From: Icerya purchasi
Taxonomy: Eukaryota; Arthropoda; Insecta; Hemiptera; Monophlebidae
Direction of reading: 5' to 3'
Assembly (NCBI GenBank): GCA_039619475.1
Contig: CM077115.1
Location: 301,879,756 to 301,943,755 of the forward strand
DNA: 64,000 nucleotides
In this document: positions 1 to 10,461 of the stretch, one piece after another
Position numbering within the stretch: position 1 is the first letter of the stretch
Layout of the letters: every line of letters starts with the position of its first letter
Position numbers and translations under genes: made by a program
Notes under the pieces: generated by a model
The model's database searches: none
The model's input: only the letters and a program-made list of their open reading frames with translations
What the model was told of the DNA's origin: nothing

Positions 1-744
1 CGTACCAGTACCATTACGAGTGCTAAATTACAATGTATAAATAGGCGTAAAAGTTGTTGTAGCTTTTTCGGTTTCCTTAATGGGATATTAAATGTTTTTT
101 TGTATTTCATAATGTAAACACCGTTTCGGATAGGTGTAAATTTAACTTTGCGGAATACGCTACAATTAAATATAATCTAGCATAATAATAATAATAATAA
201 TAATAATCCAAATTTATTATTATCATAAAGTTTTTTCACTTATGCACAGAATTACACGAGTGATAGAATACTACTAAAATGCGACAAAAATCGGTTGAAA
301 TTATAAAAGCTTTTATAGAAAAATGTAACGAATATAAATTTGTCCCGAATGCGCGGTGGAATATTTGAATATGACACGTGCTATCTGTAAGCGAAATATG
401 AAGAAAAGAAAAAAAAACGGGGGGGGGCATTCCAATTATAATAAAAGACAAAAGAAATTTCTGGAAAATTATGAAAACTTCATCTAAATATGACTTAAGG
501 GAAATATCTTTAAAAAAAAAGATATTACATAACATTTCGACGAAAAAGTTAAAAGTATTGTATATAACATGTAGCATCAACCCGATATCATATTGTTTAT
601 TACCGACTAAAAATTAATGATTACTTAATCCGGTTATTATCCATTACACTCGGATTGTTTAGTAATTCATTTTTAGTTGCATTAAGCAAAAAAGTAGTCC
701 GATATAAATCTTTTTTATCTTTTGTTTTTTTTTCGTACTAGTTT
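1..744. other. AT-rich sequence without a recognisable gene
   Basis: I see no coding region here. There is a short (ATA)n run at 182-207, a G-run near 419-427 and several A/T homopolymers. The last four bases (GTTT, 741-744) form the left target-site copy of the LTR element that starts at 745. Confidence 0.7.
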
Positions 745-818
745 TGTAGCGAGACAGATACTCGCCACATGAATAATAGAAATTTTTAATAATTTAGTAT
801 AATGAAAATAAAAATTAG

Positions 819-860
<42 letters not shown>

Positions 861-1432
861 CATAAATAAATAAATAAATAAATTAAAAAATTAAAAATTA
901 AAAAATAAATATATATATATTAAATAATTAATTTATGCCAATCACATGATCATCATTGATTCCTCTGAGACAATGATGATCGAAAATGTGTTATTAGAAG
1001 AGAGGAATTGAATTTTGGAAAACGTTGAACGAAGAAGTTGTTAAATATGAATTGTGATGAATTTAATAATATTTTGTTTTTTGTAAAAGTTATGAAAATT
1101 ATGTGTAACTAAAACGCATAATGTGTGGTTGGATGTACCGAGGATGTTTCGAAGGAATTTAAAATTTAATTAATGGCGGGCAGGGCAAAACATAATATAT
1201 TAATATGATGAGGTAATCATAAATTTTATAAAATAGAAAAATACATTTTCGGTTATTTATTATATTTCTTTTATTTATTCATTGTTAGGTTAATGTAGAT
1301 ATATTGTTTTAATTAATCGTTCGGCAACAAATGTGTGCCGGATGTCAAATTATGTAATGTATATGTGTTATAAAAACTTAATTTGGTAGCAGAGCGTGGT
1401 TATAAAAAACATTAAAGCATATATACATTACA
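745..1432 (+). repeat. 5' LTR of the retrotransposon
   Basis: This 688-bp repeat matches the 3' LTR at 4232-5039 almost base for base, except for a roughly 130-bp block missing near 1032 and length changes in the TA run (821-855). A TATAAAA-like stretch lies near 1368-1374. Its last 50 bp contain TGGTAGCAGAGCGTGGTTA (1384-1402), the same string as the true primer-binding site just outside the LTR. Confidence 0.85.
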
Positions 1433-1437
1433 TAAAA

Positions 1438-1461
1438 TGGTAGCAGAGCGTGGTTACGATC
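1438..1461 (+). promoter_or_regulatory. Primer-binding site for initiator tRNA-Met
   Basis: The sequence starts TGGTAGCAGAGCGTGGTT five bases after the 5' LTR. From known insect initiator tRNA-Met, the complement of its 3' end reads TGGTAGCAGAG followed by a G-rich GTGGTT segment, so the match is near perfect. It would prime minus-strand DNA synthesis. Confidence 0.75.
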
Positions 1462-3152
1462 ATAAACATCTACGGATATACGAAAAAATATAAATATATA
1501 AATGTTATTTAAATGGTTAACGACGTAAATACAATTCGATTGGATAATTTTATTTTTTTTTTAAATTAAAATTTTACAAACCTTTTAATTACCGATCTAT
1601 ACGCGACTTGATGCCGTGCGCTTAATTTCTTTAAATTAATTTGTATATATTCGGATTAATTACACGATGATGTCGTATCATATTTTTGTCTTGTATAAAA
1701 AAGATTTGATCTTAATATGGTGTAATGTGTTACACCTAACAATTTAAAACGCCTATGTAGTTACATTTTCTGGCGTTAATTGTTATTAATGCAACAATAA
1801 CAAATATTTAAAAACGTTCTATGTTTTTGTTGCTTTTAACAAGTTTTGATATTTATAAAATATTCGATCAATCTACATATTTTATAAAAGTCCTTTGTTT
1901 TAGACGTAATTTTCATTTCACATTGTAAAATGAAATTATATTATATGTTACATAAATGATAACATCTAAACAAACTTAATTCGTTGTAATATAATGTTTA
2001 TAATTTTACTACATTAATCAAATATTTAAAATTTAAATACCGAAATTGATTATAAATATTAATGATATGATATTGGAATTATTTCGACATTTGAAAATGT
2101 AAAATATACATTGTTAACAAAAAGAACATCGATGTTAAACGGCATTTGATTTTTATAGATTTTAGCGTAAACGCAACTATTAAATAGATCTAGCATTATA
2201 AATCATAGATGTAAAACTTTATATATATTCCGATAAAGATTACGTTAGTTCATTTTCCTCCGTCTTTTTCTTTACACTAGTTCGTCCAGGGGGCTTATAC
2301 TTTAATTCGAAAGTTAATTTTTTTTATTTATTATTGAAGAATATTTAATAACATCAGTTAATTATTTAAATTAAAATTTTTTTTATTAATTTGTACGACA
2401 ACTTATATTAAATCATATGAAACTGGAAATACTCGCATAAAGGGAACTAACATGATGAACTATAAATTCTTTGTTTCTATGTGTGTTTATTGATCAATTT
2501 AAAAAAACAACTAAAGTGTCTAGCATATAAACTAGATATAGTTTAAGTATTAATACACAAATCTAAACTGTATAATTACAACTGTAAATAAAATTATATT
2601 ATCGGATTTATTTAAAAGAAATTTAAAATCACTTTTTGGGTCAACAATGTTAGAATTAAAAAATTACACATACATTTAAGAGTTCTTTTAAAAGTAACAG
2701 TAACTTTACAATACATAGGAAGTCTTATCGGAAGTTTTTTTTTGATTTTATTATATTCTAATTTTGTTTTATTTTTTATATATAAATGATGTAAAAACAA
2801 AATGCGCCAAAATAAAATTTAATAAGCTCTCCCTATATACATGCATGCATTATATATATATAAATATATATATAAGTGAATGTAGGTATATTTATATATA
2901 GTTTTATTCTAAATGTTATAGTTTACTGTAATTTGTGTTTTGCCTTGCCAGTCACGGGTAAATGTCCTATATTTTGAAAATTATCCATATGGGGAGGGGA
3001 ACTCCCCTTATTTGAAGATTTTTATCTTTTTTTATTTTTTTTTGTTATTTGAAATTTTCTTCCTTGGAATATCCAACATACATCCAACCACACTCCTCAA
3101 TAAAACTAATATAAAATTTAATTAGTGAATTAATAGTAAAGAATTGTCAATC
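1462..3152 (+). other. Non-coding leader region of the LTR retrotransposon
   Basis: About 1.7 kb of very AT-rich sequence lies between the primer-binding site and the first convincing ATG. Short ORFs occur but none has a recognisable motif. It may hold packaging or dimerisation signals, or be unrelated filler kept in a deleted element. Confidence 0.5.
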
Positions 3153-3668
3153 ATGGAAACACGGATGACCACAAGTAAAAAACCGAAGGAGTCGGATTCA
3201 AAAGATGTTGACGAGGGACGAAACGAAATGCAAGAGTTAAAAGAGATGGTTCGAAACATCACTGAGCAGGCTTTACGACTTACTACGATATTAATGGAAC
3301 GGGAAAAAGAAAAAACACCAAAGGATCAAGAAATAACAAAGAAAGCGGGATTATGTACAGCCAGAACCACCGGCCCCAGACAGAAAATGGATTCAAAAGG
3401 CAGTTTAATTGGAAAGGATCCGATTGTAGCAGCATTTACTTCCTCAGACTCGGGTGATATATCACATAATATTGCTGAACCTCAATGCGAAATGTCCAGT
3501 AAACCGTGTGACATGCATACTAGCAAATGCGTCGAACAAGAACTTTGCATATTACCTGGTCCTGGAAAGAATATGTTAGAAAGCACTCCAATTATAGGTG
3601 AAGAATTGGAGAAAAATGCAAAGGAGCTTTGGAAATTGGACGATTCTGTAGAAGTGACAACTGGGTGA
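3153..3668 (+). pseudogene. Gag-like N-terminal ORF of the LTR retrotransposon
   Basis: A 171-codon frame opens at ATG 3153 and ends at TGA 3666-3668. The first part is rich in K, E, D and R and looks helical or coiled-coil (roughly residues 10-60), followed by a Ser/Thr/Cys-rich tail. I do not recognise a named domain. Its place just after the leader in an LTR element makes Gag the natural guess. It breaks off where a second open frame, shifted by +1, begins with a more structured sequence, so a frameshift probably split one longer protein. Base use is less AT-rich than the flanks, as expected for coding sequence. The Gag call is an inference from position. Confidence 0.45.
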
Positions 3669-4011
3669 GATAAAAGTTCCGCTTCAATGGCAACCAGCGA
3701 TCGTTCCTACTCCACTAGCAAGAATTGGACCAAACGCTATAGCCTGCGTGCCAGGTGAATTTACCACATTGTCCAGACGAAGACTAAGATGCATATTAAA
3801 GCACCGGTTGGTCCCAAAGAATGAAAGGGACATCACCATAGCTGGTTTCTGCAATATGTACACTGATTACATCACTATGCCATCAATGACCCACAACCTA
3901 CATATGCTTACACTGTACTTCGACAGTATTCCACAGTACCAGTTGCAAATGTACAGATCCTACTGGCCTGCACTAAGAAGACTAAATGAGTGGAAAAACA
4001 GGTTTCATTAG
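3664..4011 (+). pseudogene. Second gag-like segment in the shifted frame
   Basis: The frame is open from about 3664 to the stop at 4011 (87 codons after a GTG-encoded valine at 3748, more upstream). It reads as coding: dense in charged, aromatic and Met residues, with an Arg-rich patch (SRRRLRCILKHRL) and ending RRLNEWKNRFH. It has no methionine at its left edge and directly continues the ORF that stops at 3668 if one base is skipped. I could not match it to a specific Gag family. It may be Gag capsid or a captured sequence. Confidence 0.4.
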
Positions 4012-4178
4012 AAATTAAATTTAACAATAATAATTATAACATCACATTTTCAATTGTAAGATATTTGTCTGTAGATATAATTTTAGGTGGACTTTATATA
4101 TTAACAGGGTATTCAAATCTTTTATATGAATGTAAAATATTTTTTTTTGTAGCCCATAGCACGCTATTAATTAAGTAG
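3990..4178 (+). pseudogene. Protease-like (retropepsin C-terminal half) remnant
   Basis: This 62-codon frame overlaps the end of the gag-like segment. It contains VSLEIKFN, then FSIVRYLSVDIILGG, which resembles the second half of gypsy-type aspartic proteases, where a beta strand is followed by a hydrophobic-Asp-Ile-Ile-Leu-Gly motif. The catalytic DTG/DSG half is not seen. The frame runs into the hairpin and polypurine tract, so everything that normally follows the protease (reverse transcriptase, RNase H, integrase) is gone. Confidence 0.4.
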
Positions 4179-4179
4179 T

Positions 4180-4221
4180 CTTGGATCATGCCCAAATTAA
4201 AATTGTAAGACATGATCCAAG
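4180..4221. promoter_or_regulatory. Perfect 11-bp inverted repeat abutting the polypurine tract
   Basis: CTTGGATCATG (4180-4190) is followed after 20 bases by CATGATCCAAG (4211-4221), which overlaps the start of the purine tract. The transcript could fold into a hairpin just before the plus-strand primer site. Function unknown. Confidence 0.6.
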
Positions 4222-4231
4222 GGGAGGGGGA
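4219..4231 (+). promoter_or_regulatory. Polypurine tract
   Basis: AAGGGGAGGGGGA lies directly before the 3' LTR. This is the expected position and composition of the plus-strand primer of an LTR retrotransposon. Confidence 0.8.
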
Positions 4232-4305
4232 TGTAGCGAGACAGATACTCGCCACATGAATAATAGAAATTTTTAATAATTTAGTATAATGAAAATAAAA
4301 ATTTG

Positions 4306-4347
<42 letters not shown>

Positions 4348-5039
4348 AATAAATAAATAAAAAAATTAAAAATTAAAAAATAAATATATATATATATTAA
4401 ATAATTAATTTATGTCAATCACATGATCATCATTGTTTCCTCTGAGACAATGATGATCGAAAATGTGTTTTTAGAAGAGAGGGATTGAATTTTGGAAAAC
4501 GTTGAACGATCGAATGTGAGGCTGTCCTGCAGGCGTCTCATATACTTGGCGGTTATAGCTCCCATATGGAGGTATGGTATTGAGGTGTACGGATCGGCAG
4601 CTAGAAGTAACATCAATAAAATCCAACAGCTGCAGTCGAAGAAGTTGTTAAATATGAATTGTGATGAATTTAATAATATTTTGTGTTTTGTAAAAGTAAT
4701 GAAAATTATGTGTAACTAAAACGCATAATGTGTGGTTGGATGTACCGAGGATGTTTCGAAGGAATTTAAAATTTAATTAATGGCGGGCAGGGCAAAACAT
4801 AATATATTAATATAATGAGGTAATCATAAATTTTATAAAATAGAAAAATACATTTTCGGTTATTTATTATATTTCTTTTATTTATTCATTGTTAGGTTAA
4901 TGTAGATATATTGTTTTAATTAATCGTTCGGCAACAAATGTGTGCCGGATGTCAAATTATGTAATGTATATGTGTTATAAAAACTTAATTTGGTAGCAGA
5001 GCGTGGTTATAAAAAACATTAAAGCATATATACATTACA
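4232..5039 (+). repeat. 3' LTR of the retrotransposon
   Basis: At 808 bp it is the longer LTR. It carries a block (about 4510-4639) absent from the 5' LTR that translates as a LINE reverse transcriptase fragment. Both LTRs carry the internal duplicate of the primer-binding-site string (here at 4991-5009, with its first T at 4990 or 4991). It is followed by GTTT, the right target-site copy. Confidence 0.85.
4510..4639 (+). pseudogene. Jockey-like reverse transcriptase fragment inside the LTR
   Basis: The frame reads through RRLIYLAVIAPIWRYGIEVY and continues GSAARSNINKIQQLQSKKL. This matches the region after the RT catalytic domain in Jockey-clade LINEs, where an 'RPIWxYG...' motif is followed by 'SNxxxxQxxQSK'. 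It lies within LTR sequence, so a LINE piece has become part of the LTR. The equivalent block is missing in the 5' LTR, with CGA at both edges of the gap. Confidence 0.65.
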
Positions 5040-5043
5040 GTTT

Positions 5044-6054
5044 TACATACTGGGATAGAAGATGTTTTAAATTTTGAGGAGGGAATGGGGGTATATTTAA
5101 TCCTCGATTGAAATTTCAGCTAATTCTTTTCTAAATTCCCAGTAATCATCATTATCGAAATGTTAAATATTACCGGAAAGTATCATGATTTTGGGCCGTT
5201 CGAACTAACTTGATGATATTCCCCGATCGAGTCTTTTTAATATTTCGTATCCACGTAACAGCCTTTTATTTCGACTGACTCCTCTTCTCCCAATTTTTTG
5301 CTTAAATGAGAAGTCGTAAGAGAACAACACCGATATTTTTCTCTTCCGATGACGCGCCCAAAATAGCTCTTATATAATCCATAAAGCATAACCACCTATG
5401 CGCAGTGATCCCCTCTTTTCCTAATTTCCAAAATTTCGATTCTTGTCAGTTAGCGGTTTTTTTCTTTCTCAAATTCGGCATGCGCGCACCCGCATCTTCT
5501 TTCAACCTTTACGTCCGGATTTAAATTAGTAGGCGACATATTTGAATTCTCTTTCACTCGCTCTATTTTCCGGATGGCTTGCAGAGAGATCCATCGTAGT
5601 GTTGTGATTTTTTTCTGACACCGCCATTAATTAATAGTTTAAAATTTTCTGTATTCAACCAGAACATCAGCAACGCGCCGAGTCTTTTAGAATTATGACC
5701 AAATTCGTTTCTATCGAAAAGCCCGAATGTTATACCGAAAGTTCATTTGCGAAGAATTGTATTTGGCAGCATTAAACGGGTACTACTAAGCCGATGATAT
5801 TCCTTAAAAATTAAATTCATTCGAGTACCGTAATTTTCCGAGTTTACGGGCGAAATGGTTTCGGCAAGCTTATTCCGCATTAATTTACAATCCAGTTTCG
5901 AACCTAAGTATTTCACATCAAATCTCGATATTACTATTTAAATTTTAAATGTTTCCAGTTTTATTTTATTCATTTTTGTGGATTTTTTTTTCTATTACTC
6001 AGGTAAGATTCGAACCAGGTCTAGATTTATGTGCACTAAAAATCTTTTAAATAT
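5044..6054. other. No gene recognised
   Basis: About 1 kb with moderate AT content and no long ORF. I see no repeat shared with the rest of the window. Confidence 0.6.
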
Positions 6055-6352
6055 TGTTACGATTCTGCCCCTTAAGACGAATTCGATTGAGTTACTGCTC
6101 CGGGAAAGTTACGGATTCTGCTTTTTTCTCCCTGTGCGGCTTTTTTTTTTTTTTTTTTATTCTTATAACACTAGCGCCCGCCAGTTTCATCCGAGCCATT
6201 TCGCGTCTTTCAAAGATTTTTAACTGAGTTCTTAAGAATTTTGAGTATCTTCTGGTTCTAATGCTGCGAATCGTCTTCCTGTTACATCGGGCGACAGCAA
6301 GGAGATAGGCCTCACACCTTTTGAAATAATTTATCGAGCTTACGACGTTCAA
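6055..6352 (-). mobile_element. Possible gypsy-type 3' end (pol C-terminus plus short LTR remnant)
   Basis: On the minus strand, 6352 to about 6175 encodes a basic stretch (KTIRSIRTRRYSKFL, then KIFERREMARMKLAGAS) that resembles the basic tail of gypsy-type pol or gag-pol proteins. It ends in GGCGGGCGCTAG, followed by TGTTATAAG. The segment 6055-6170 begins TGTTACGATTC and ends CTTATAACA, so it has short LTR-like inverted ends, but at 116 bp it would be a truncated LTR. The plus strand holds a long T run at 6141-6160. The family assignment is tentative. Confidence 0.35.
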
Positions 6353-6479
6353 AGGAAAATAATATATTGAAAAACAAATACGTTTATTTACACCGACTAA
6401 AAGAAAGATTTACGGTTTTTTTTTGAAAACGGTTCGGTACACGGCATATCAATAAAGTGTCATATGATAAAGTGACTAG

Positions 6480-8040
6480 AATGACGCTCTATTTTCTTGG
6501 CATCATGTTTCAGGAAACTTATTTTGAAGGTATGCTGAACATGGCTGGAACATAATAATTTACTTCCTTTTAATATGTTTAGTTTTAGGCATTGGCCCTG
6601 CCGATTGCATTAGCTTCTTTGCTTCCTATATTTATAAATCTTTCCTTCGCAAACACAGTATACAGTTGTTTCGTTTATTGATGTTTCTTCAGTCTTCGAC
6701 AACGTTCATTTGCCAACTCCTCTGAGAGATGCAATGGCAGCAATATTAATCTTCCGATCAAATTCACCTCCCTAACAACAATTAATCTTATGATGAATCG
6801 TACTCTACATATTTCCTCTCCGGCGTCTCAAGCTCGGAGAAGTGTTTAGTCTTCCCCAAGGTGCCCCTCACAGTCCTACTCTTTTTAAGATTTACACTAT
6901 TGGTATGGCATCTCTCCTTATTCTTTGCTGATGATATTATTCTTTTTTTCTCTTCTTACGATATCGCAGCTGCCAATGAGCCCCGCTCAATTCTCCTCTA
7001 GTTACGGTTACAACACTATCTGTCATCTGTTCATCTTTCTAGTTCTACTTCCAATCTTCTTGCATGCTTTTCACTCTACGTACCTATAATCCTGTTTCTT
7101 TTAATACATGTATTTCCCTGAAGTGTTAGTTGCTTCTGCTATCTCGGAGTTTACCTTAATAGTTGACTAACCTTTTCCGAGTATATTATCTTTTGAACTT
7201 GGTGTTGGGGCTTGCTTTATTTTCCCCGATTCAAATTTTTCCGAATCCTTCCGTCTTTCGCTTTTCTGTTCTATTTGCACAAGTGAATTAATGATTATCC
7301 TACGTGCGATTATTTATATTTGTCTCCAATCGTAACTTCTCCTACTATCTGATAATATCCGACCCCATGAGTACCCTTCAGGCTATCCTTCCCCTCCCTC
7401 TTCAGACTTTATCATTCTTCGTGTACGATCTCTCATTCACAATCTTTCCTTTCATCATTCTATCCACGTTGGTTTGTTGTAGGTTCCTGGTGTCATAGAG
7501 GCATCAAGGGTAACGAAATACCGGATGCTTTAGCCCAAGTTGCTGCCCGTTCCCGCTTTTCCTTTAAAAGGATAATCTCTTAAGTAAGAAATTTCACTTT
7601 AACTTTTGGTCAAATGTGGATCCTTCCTCCTTTAACAATGATCGTTTCTTCTACCTCTCAGTTCAACTTAATCTTCCTGCTAATAGTTGGTTCTCAGAAT
7701 TTCTTTCTCTTCCATGTTCTGTTATTGTCCCTATTAATTGTTTACGCTTCAATCACACATTATTGCCCTCTTCCCGCTATTGTCTCTCTTTGGTTTCCTC
7801 TCCTTATTGCGTCCTCTTTATTCTAATGAAGTATTTATCTGTGATGCTAATCAAATTTGGTTTTAATTCTTTTGCTCTTTCTGCGGAAAGCTCTTCCCTT
7901 TATTTACTCCTCCTACATCCTGCTCCTTATTGTGCTTCCCATATCCTGTACTTTCCTTTTCGGTGTGTTGCTCCTGCCATTGGTTCCTTTATATCAGCTA
8001 TTTCCGATCGAATTAAGCTCTAATTAGTTAACTCTTCTTC
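6480..8040 (+). mobile_element. Decayed I-like LINE (RT, RNase H and 3' end remnants)
   Basis: This stretch aligns by eye with the well-preserved LINE at 55483-57949. Around 6540-6640 it keeps the segment before 'GLGPADCIS'. At 6850-6910 it keeps 'LPQGAPHSPTLF', and at 6918-6935 the catalytic 'FADDIILFF'. 'CYLGVYLN' follows near 7137. Between there and 7300 some 600 bp are missing compared with the better copy. From 7380 it keeps the RNase H end ('GIKGNEIPDALAQVAARSR' near 7500), and 7616-8023 the C-terminal region ending 'SFISAISDRIKL'. Many frameshifts and stops make it non-functional. It is one of the oldest copies here. Confidence 0.75.
7616..8023 (+). pseudogene. C-terminal ORF remnant of the decayed I-like LINE
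   Basis: This 135-codon frame corresponds to the region after RNase H in the copy at 56706-57869. Shared landmarks are 'LRFNHTLLPSSRY', a Pro-rich hydrophobic stretch, and a final 'AIGSFISAISDRIKL'. The zinc-binding-like C-x3-H motif seen in better copies has decayed here. The frame happens to stay open but belongs to a dead element. Confidence 0.6.
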
Positions 8041-8594
8041 CTATTGTTGAAAATGGTATTCTCAAAATTGTGGAAAAAAATAGCATCGGAATTTTAGGAA
8101 AATTTAAAAATTAGCCATTTAGAAAAAATTTGTAACAAGTGCGGTGGTGCGATTTTTACGAGACGATGCGAATTGAAGTACGTTGCTTACAAAAGGATCG
8201 GTAAACGAAATCAAAATAAATTAGATCAACTATCAACATATCTGTAAATGTGGGAATGTCCTATTTCAGCTAGAATTATCGCGATTATCTTTACAACTTG
8301 CCTTCACCGAGTACTTAGCATCGTTGGAATTGTATGCATTAGTAGTTTCAAAACTTGATTGTGAGTTCAAAAAGTTCAGATACATCAACTACTATCTTTC
8401 TGTTTTCGCAGCGAGAATGACATTGATTGATTAAATATATTTTGTGGGTACAATATTTCAAGGCCGCTACAACTACTCGGATTCGTAATTCTCTCGGCGG
8501 ACTTCTTCGCGAATATCCATTACTTATAAACTGCGTCATCTTTTTCACGGGTGGATGTGTTAGTTAGGCGATATATATATATATATATATATTA
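8041..8594. other. No gene recognised; TA microsatellite at its end
   Basis: About 550 bp of unremarkable sequence ending in a TA run (8571-8592) into which the next repeat seems to have inserted. Confidence 0.6.
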
Positions 8595-8630
8595 ACCGAC
8601 TTCAAAAAAGGAGGAGGTATTCAATTCGAC

Positions 8631-8665
<35 letters not shown>

Positions 8666-9370
8666 GGTGTTACCACAGAACTTTCTTCTAGATGAACCGA
8701 TTTTGATGATTCTTCTTTTATTTGAAAGGTGGCGTTTGTCATGTGGTCCCATTTAAATTTGATCAAGGTCCGACCGATAGTTTTTGAGTTATCCTTAATA
8801 ATGCGGGAGATTGAAGCTTTTTGGATGCTTTTCATTCATGATTGTTTTCACCGTCGGATTAGATTTTTGACTTAAAATACTATAAATTTGCCAAATTACC
8901 ATGGAAATGTAGCTTTTGGTGTTTTTACCGTGGAAATAAATGTTTTAAATTAATTGAATAAAAATGCACTAAAAAGTAAAAAATAAAATGCTTTTTTACA
9001 AAAAATAAATACCGACTTCAAGGTTTATTATAAAAATTTAAAAATGCACTAAAAAGTAAAAAATAATTACTCCCGATAAAATATATATATCAGAGTGATA
9101 TAACTTAAGGTGATATCGTAATTCTTATACAACATTAACTTTTTGGAGTTGGAATTAAATTCATGTTAGGAACAATTTAATCAACATTTAATGCAGTTTT
9201 TAATTATTCGTTTAATATGAATTTGATGCCAACTCCAAAAAATTAATGTTGTATAAGAATTACGATATCACCTTAAGTTATATCACTCTGATATATATTT
9301 TTTATCGTGAGTAATTATTTTTTACTTTTTAGTGCATTTTTAAATTTTTATAATAAATCTTGAAGTCGGT
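8595..9370. mobile_element. Compound foldback element with ACCGACTTCAA ends
   Basis: The 11-mer ACCGACTTCAA occurs at 8595 and 9011, and its complement ends at 9370. The first unit (8595-9010) begins with a GGAGGAGG segment and a long T run (8636-8661), and resembles a repeat I know to be widespread in insect genomes. The second part (9011-9370) is a near-perfect palindrome with arms of about 160 bp (9011-9171 and 9213-9370) and a loop of about 40 bp. AAAATGCACTAAAAAGTAAAAAATA is shared between the end of the first unit and the left arm. The minus-strand frame across 8602-8835 looks like coincidental readthrough. I cannot name the superfamily. Confidence 0.65.
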
Positions 9371-9416
9371 TTTTTTTTTTTCTAAAAAAGCATTTTTATA
9401 CATATAGTATATATAG

Positions 9417-9447
<31 letters not shown>

Positions 9448-10065
9448 TATGTGTATGTGTGTGTGGTTGTCTAGTAATTTATTCGTCAGTTACTTAATGC
9501 AGAGTGCGAAAGAGCATGTAATCGAAGCCACGATGATTTTGCGGATTATATGCGGTGTTTTATTAATTTTTGATCCGATAATGTGAAAGCGCAATTTATA
9601 ATTTTAGTAACATAATTTGATAAGTGCGTGAATTTACATTTGAAAAAAATAAATGTATAATGCAATATATAAATAAAAAAAAAAAAAAAAAGTTTACTGA
9701 AAAAAACATTAAAAATAGTTACATATGTACAGCCAAGTGGTTTGCATGGATAATGTTAAGTGTAAAAAATTTTAAATTTCCTCTATTATAATAAACTAAG
9801 GAGGTGGTAAGGCAATCTTAGAGCGGTCAGCACTATCTATAAGTATATGAGGGGAACCTGAAACAGGCACAGGTTTGTAAGCGTTACTTCTTACGCTAAT
9901 ATGTATGGGTAATTTTGTGCACACTTATTTTAATAGCATGCAATTAAATGTAATCGTTATAGAAAACTACACGCATAATGTAAAAATAACGAAATTTCAT
10001 TAACAATTAGGAAAAATCGATAAAAAAAAACTATTCAGGCTGTATGTCGGTCCATAATTACTAAA
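9371..10065. other. No gene recognised; microsatellites
   Basis: Contains a TA/GA/TG compound microsatellite at about 9404-9466 and an A run at 9678-9691. No coding signal seen. Confidence 0.6.
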
Positions 10066-10461
10066 TTATTTCGCCTCCGTTTCTCGCATAGTCTCCTTTT
10101 TTCTTTTCTAAATCGGTTTTCCTTGGGGCTACACCTCCTAATTATCCATTGGATCCTGAAGGTTCTCAGTATGTTTGTGATGCGAATCACGTACTCTTCC
10201 AGTGCTCCGGTTTATTTCGAGAGCGTGAGTTACTTTATTATCATCTTTTAAAGCTTGGTCTTCCTGCTCCTTTCAACGCCTCTTATGTTCTTTCTCTACC
10301 TATTCTCTCTGTTGTTCCTGTCCTAGGGGTGTTCCTTGATTCCATTGTTGACAGAATAAAAATATAATTTTTATTCTATTCCATGAATCTATTCCTTTTT
10401 GCTGGGTTAATGCTCTTTGGTAGCAAACCCAAGGGGGGTAAAAAAAAAAAAAAAAAAAAAA
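10066..10461 (+). mobile_element. 5'-truncated 3' end of an I-like LINE
   Basis: The copy begins around 'RLRFSHSLL' (10073), shifts frame near 10120, and continues with 'YVCDANHVLFQC' and 'LLKLGLPAPFNASYVLSL' to a stop at 10365-10367. This matches the C-terminus of the LINE at 55483-57949, including the Cys-x3-His...Cys motif. The 3' UTR ends GGGTTAATGCTCTTTGGTAG followed by CAAACCCAAGGGGGGT and a poly(A) run at 10441-10461. It is closely similar to the copy at 38766-39018 through the UTR, so both belong to one subfamily. Confidence 0.8.

Larger units (their letters stand above)
745..5039 (+). mobile_element. LTR retrotransposon, probable Ty3/gypsy type, non-autonomous
   Basis: Two direct terminal repeats (745-1432 and 4232-5039) start with TGTAGCGAGACAG and end with ATTACA, giving TG...CA ends. 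The left LTR is followed by a primer-binding site complementary to an initiator tRNA-Met 3' end, and the right LTR is preceded by a purine tract. GTTT flanks both sides (741-744, 5040-5043), fitting a 4-bp target duplication. The 2.8-kb interior has a gag-like ORF in two frames and a stretch resembling the end of a retropepsin. I see no reverse transcriptase, RNase H or integrase, so the copy is internally deleted and would need proteins in trans. The LTRs differ by about eight substitutions outside their TA runs, suggesting fairly recent insertion. The gypsy call rests on the 4-bp duplication and the protease-like motif. Confidence 0.85.

Noticed and set aside
5990..6040. SINE fragment with B-box-like GGTTCGAATC on the minus strand
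   Set aside because: No A-box at the expected distance and no shared body with the other SINEs.
8602..8835. Minus-strand ORF with a lysine run
   Set aside because: It is the complement of the T run in a dispersed non-coding repeat.
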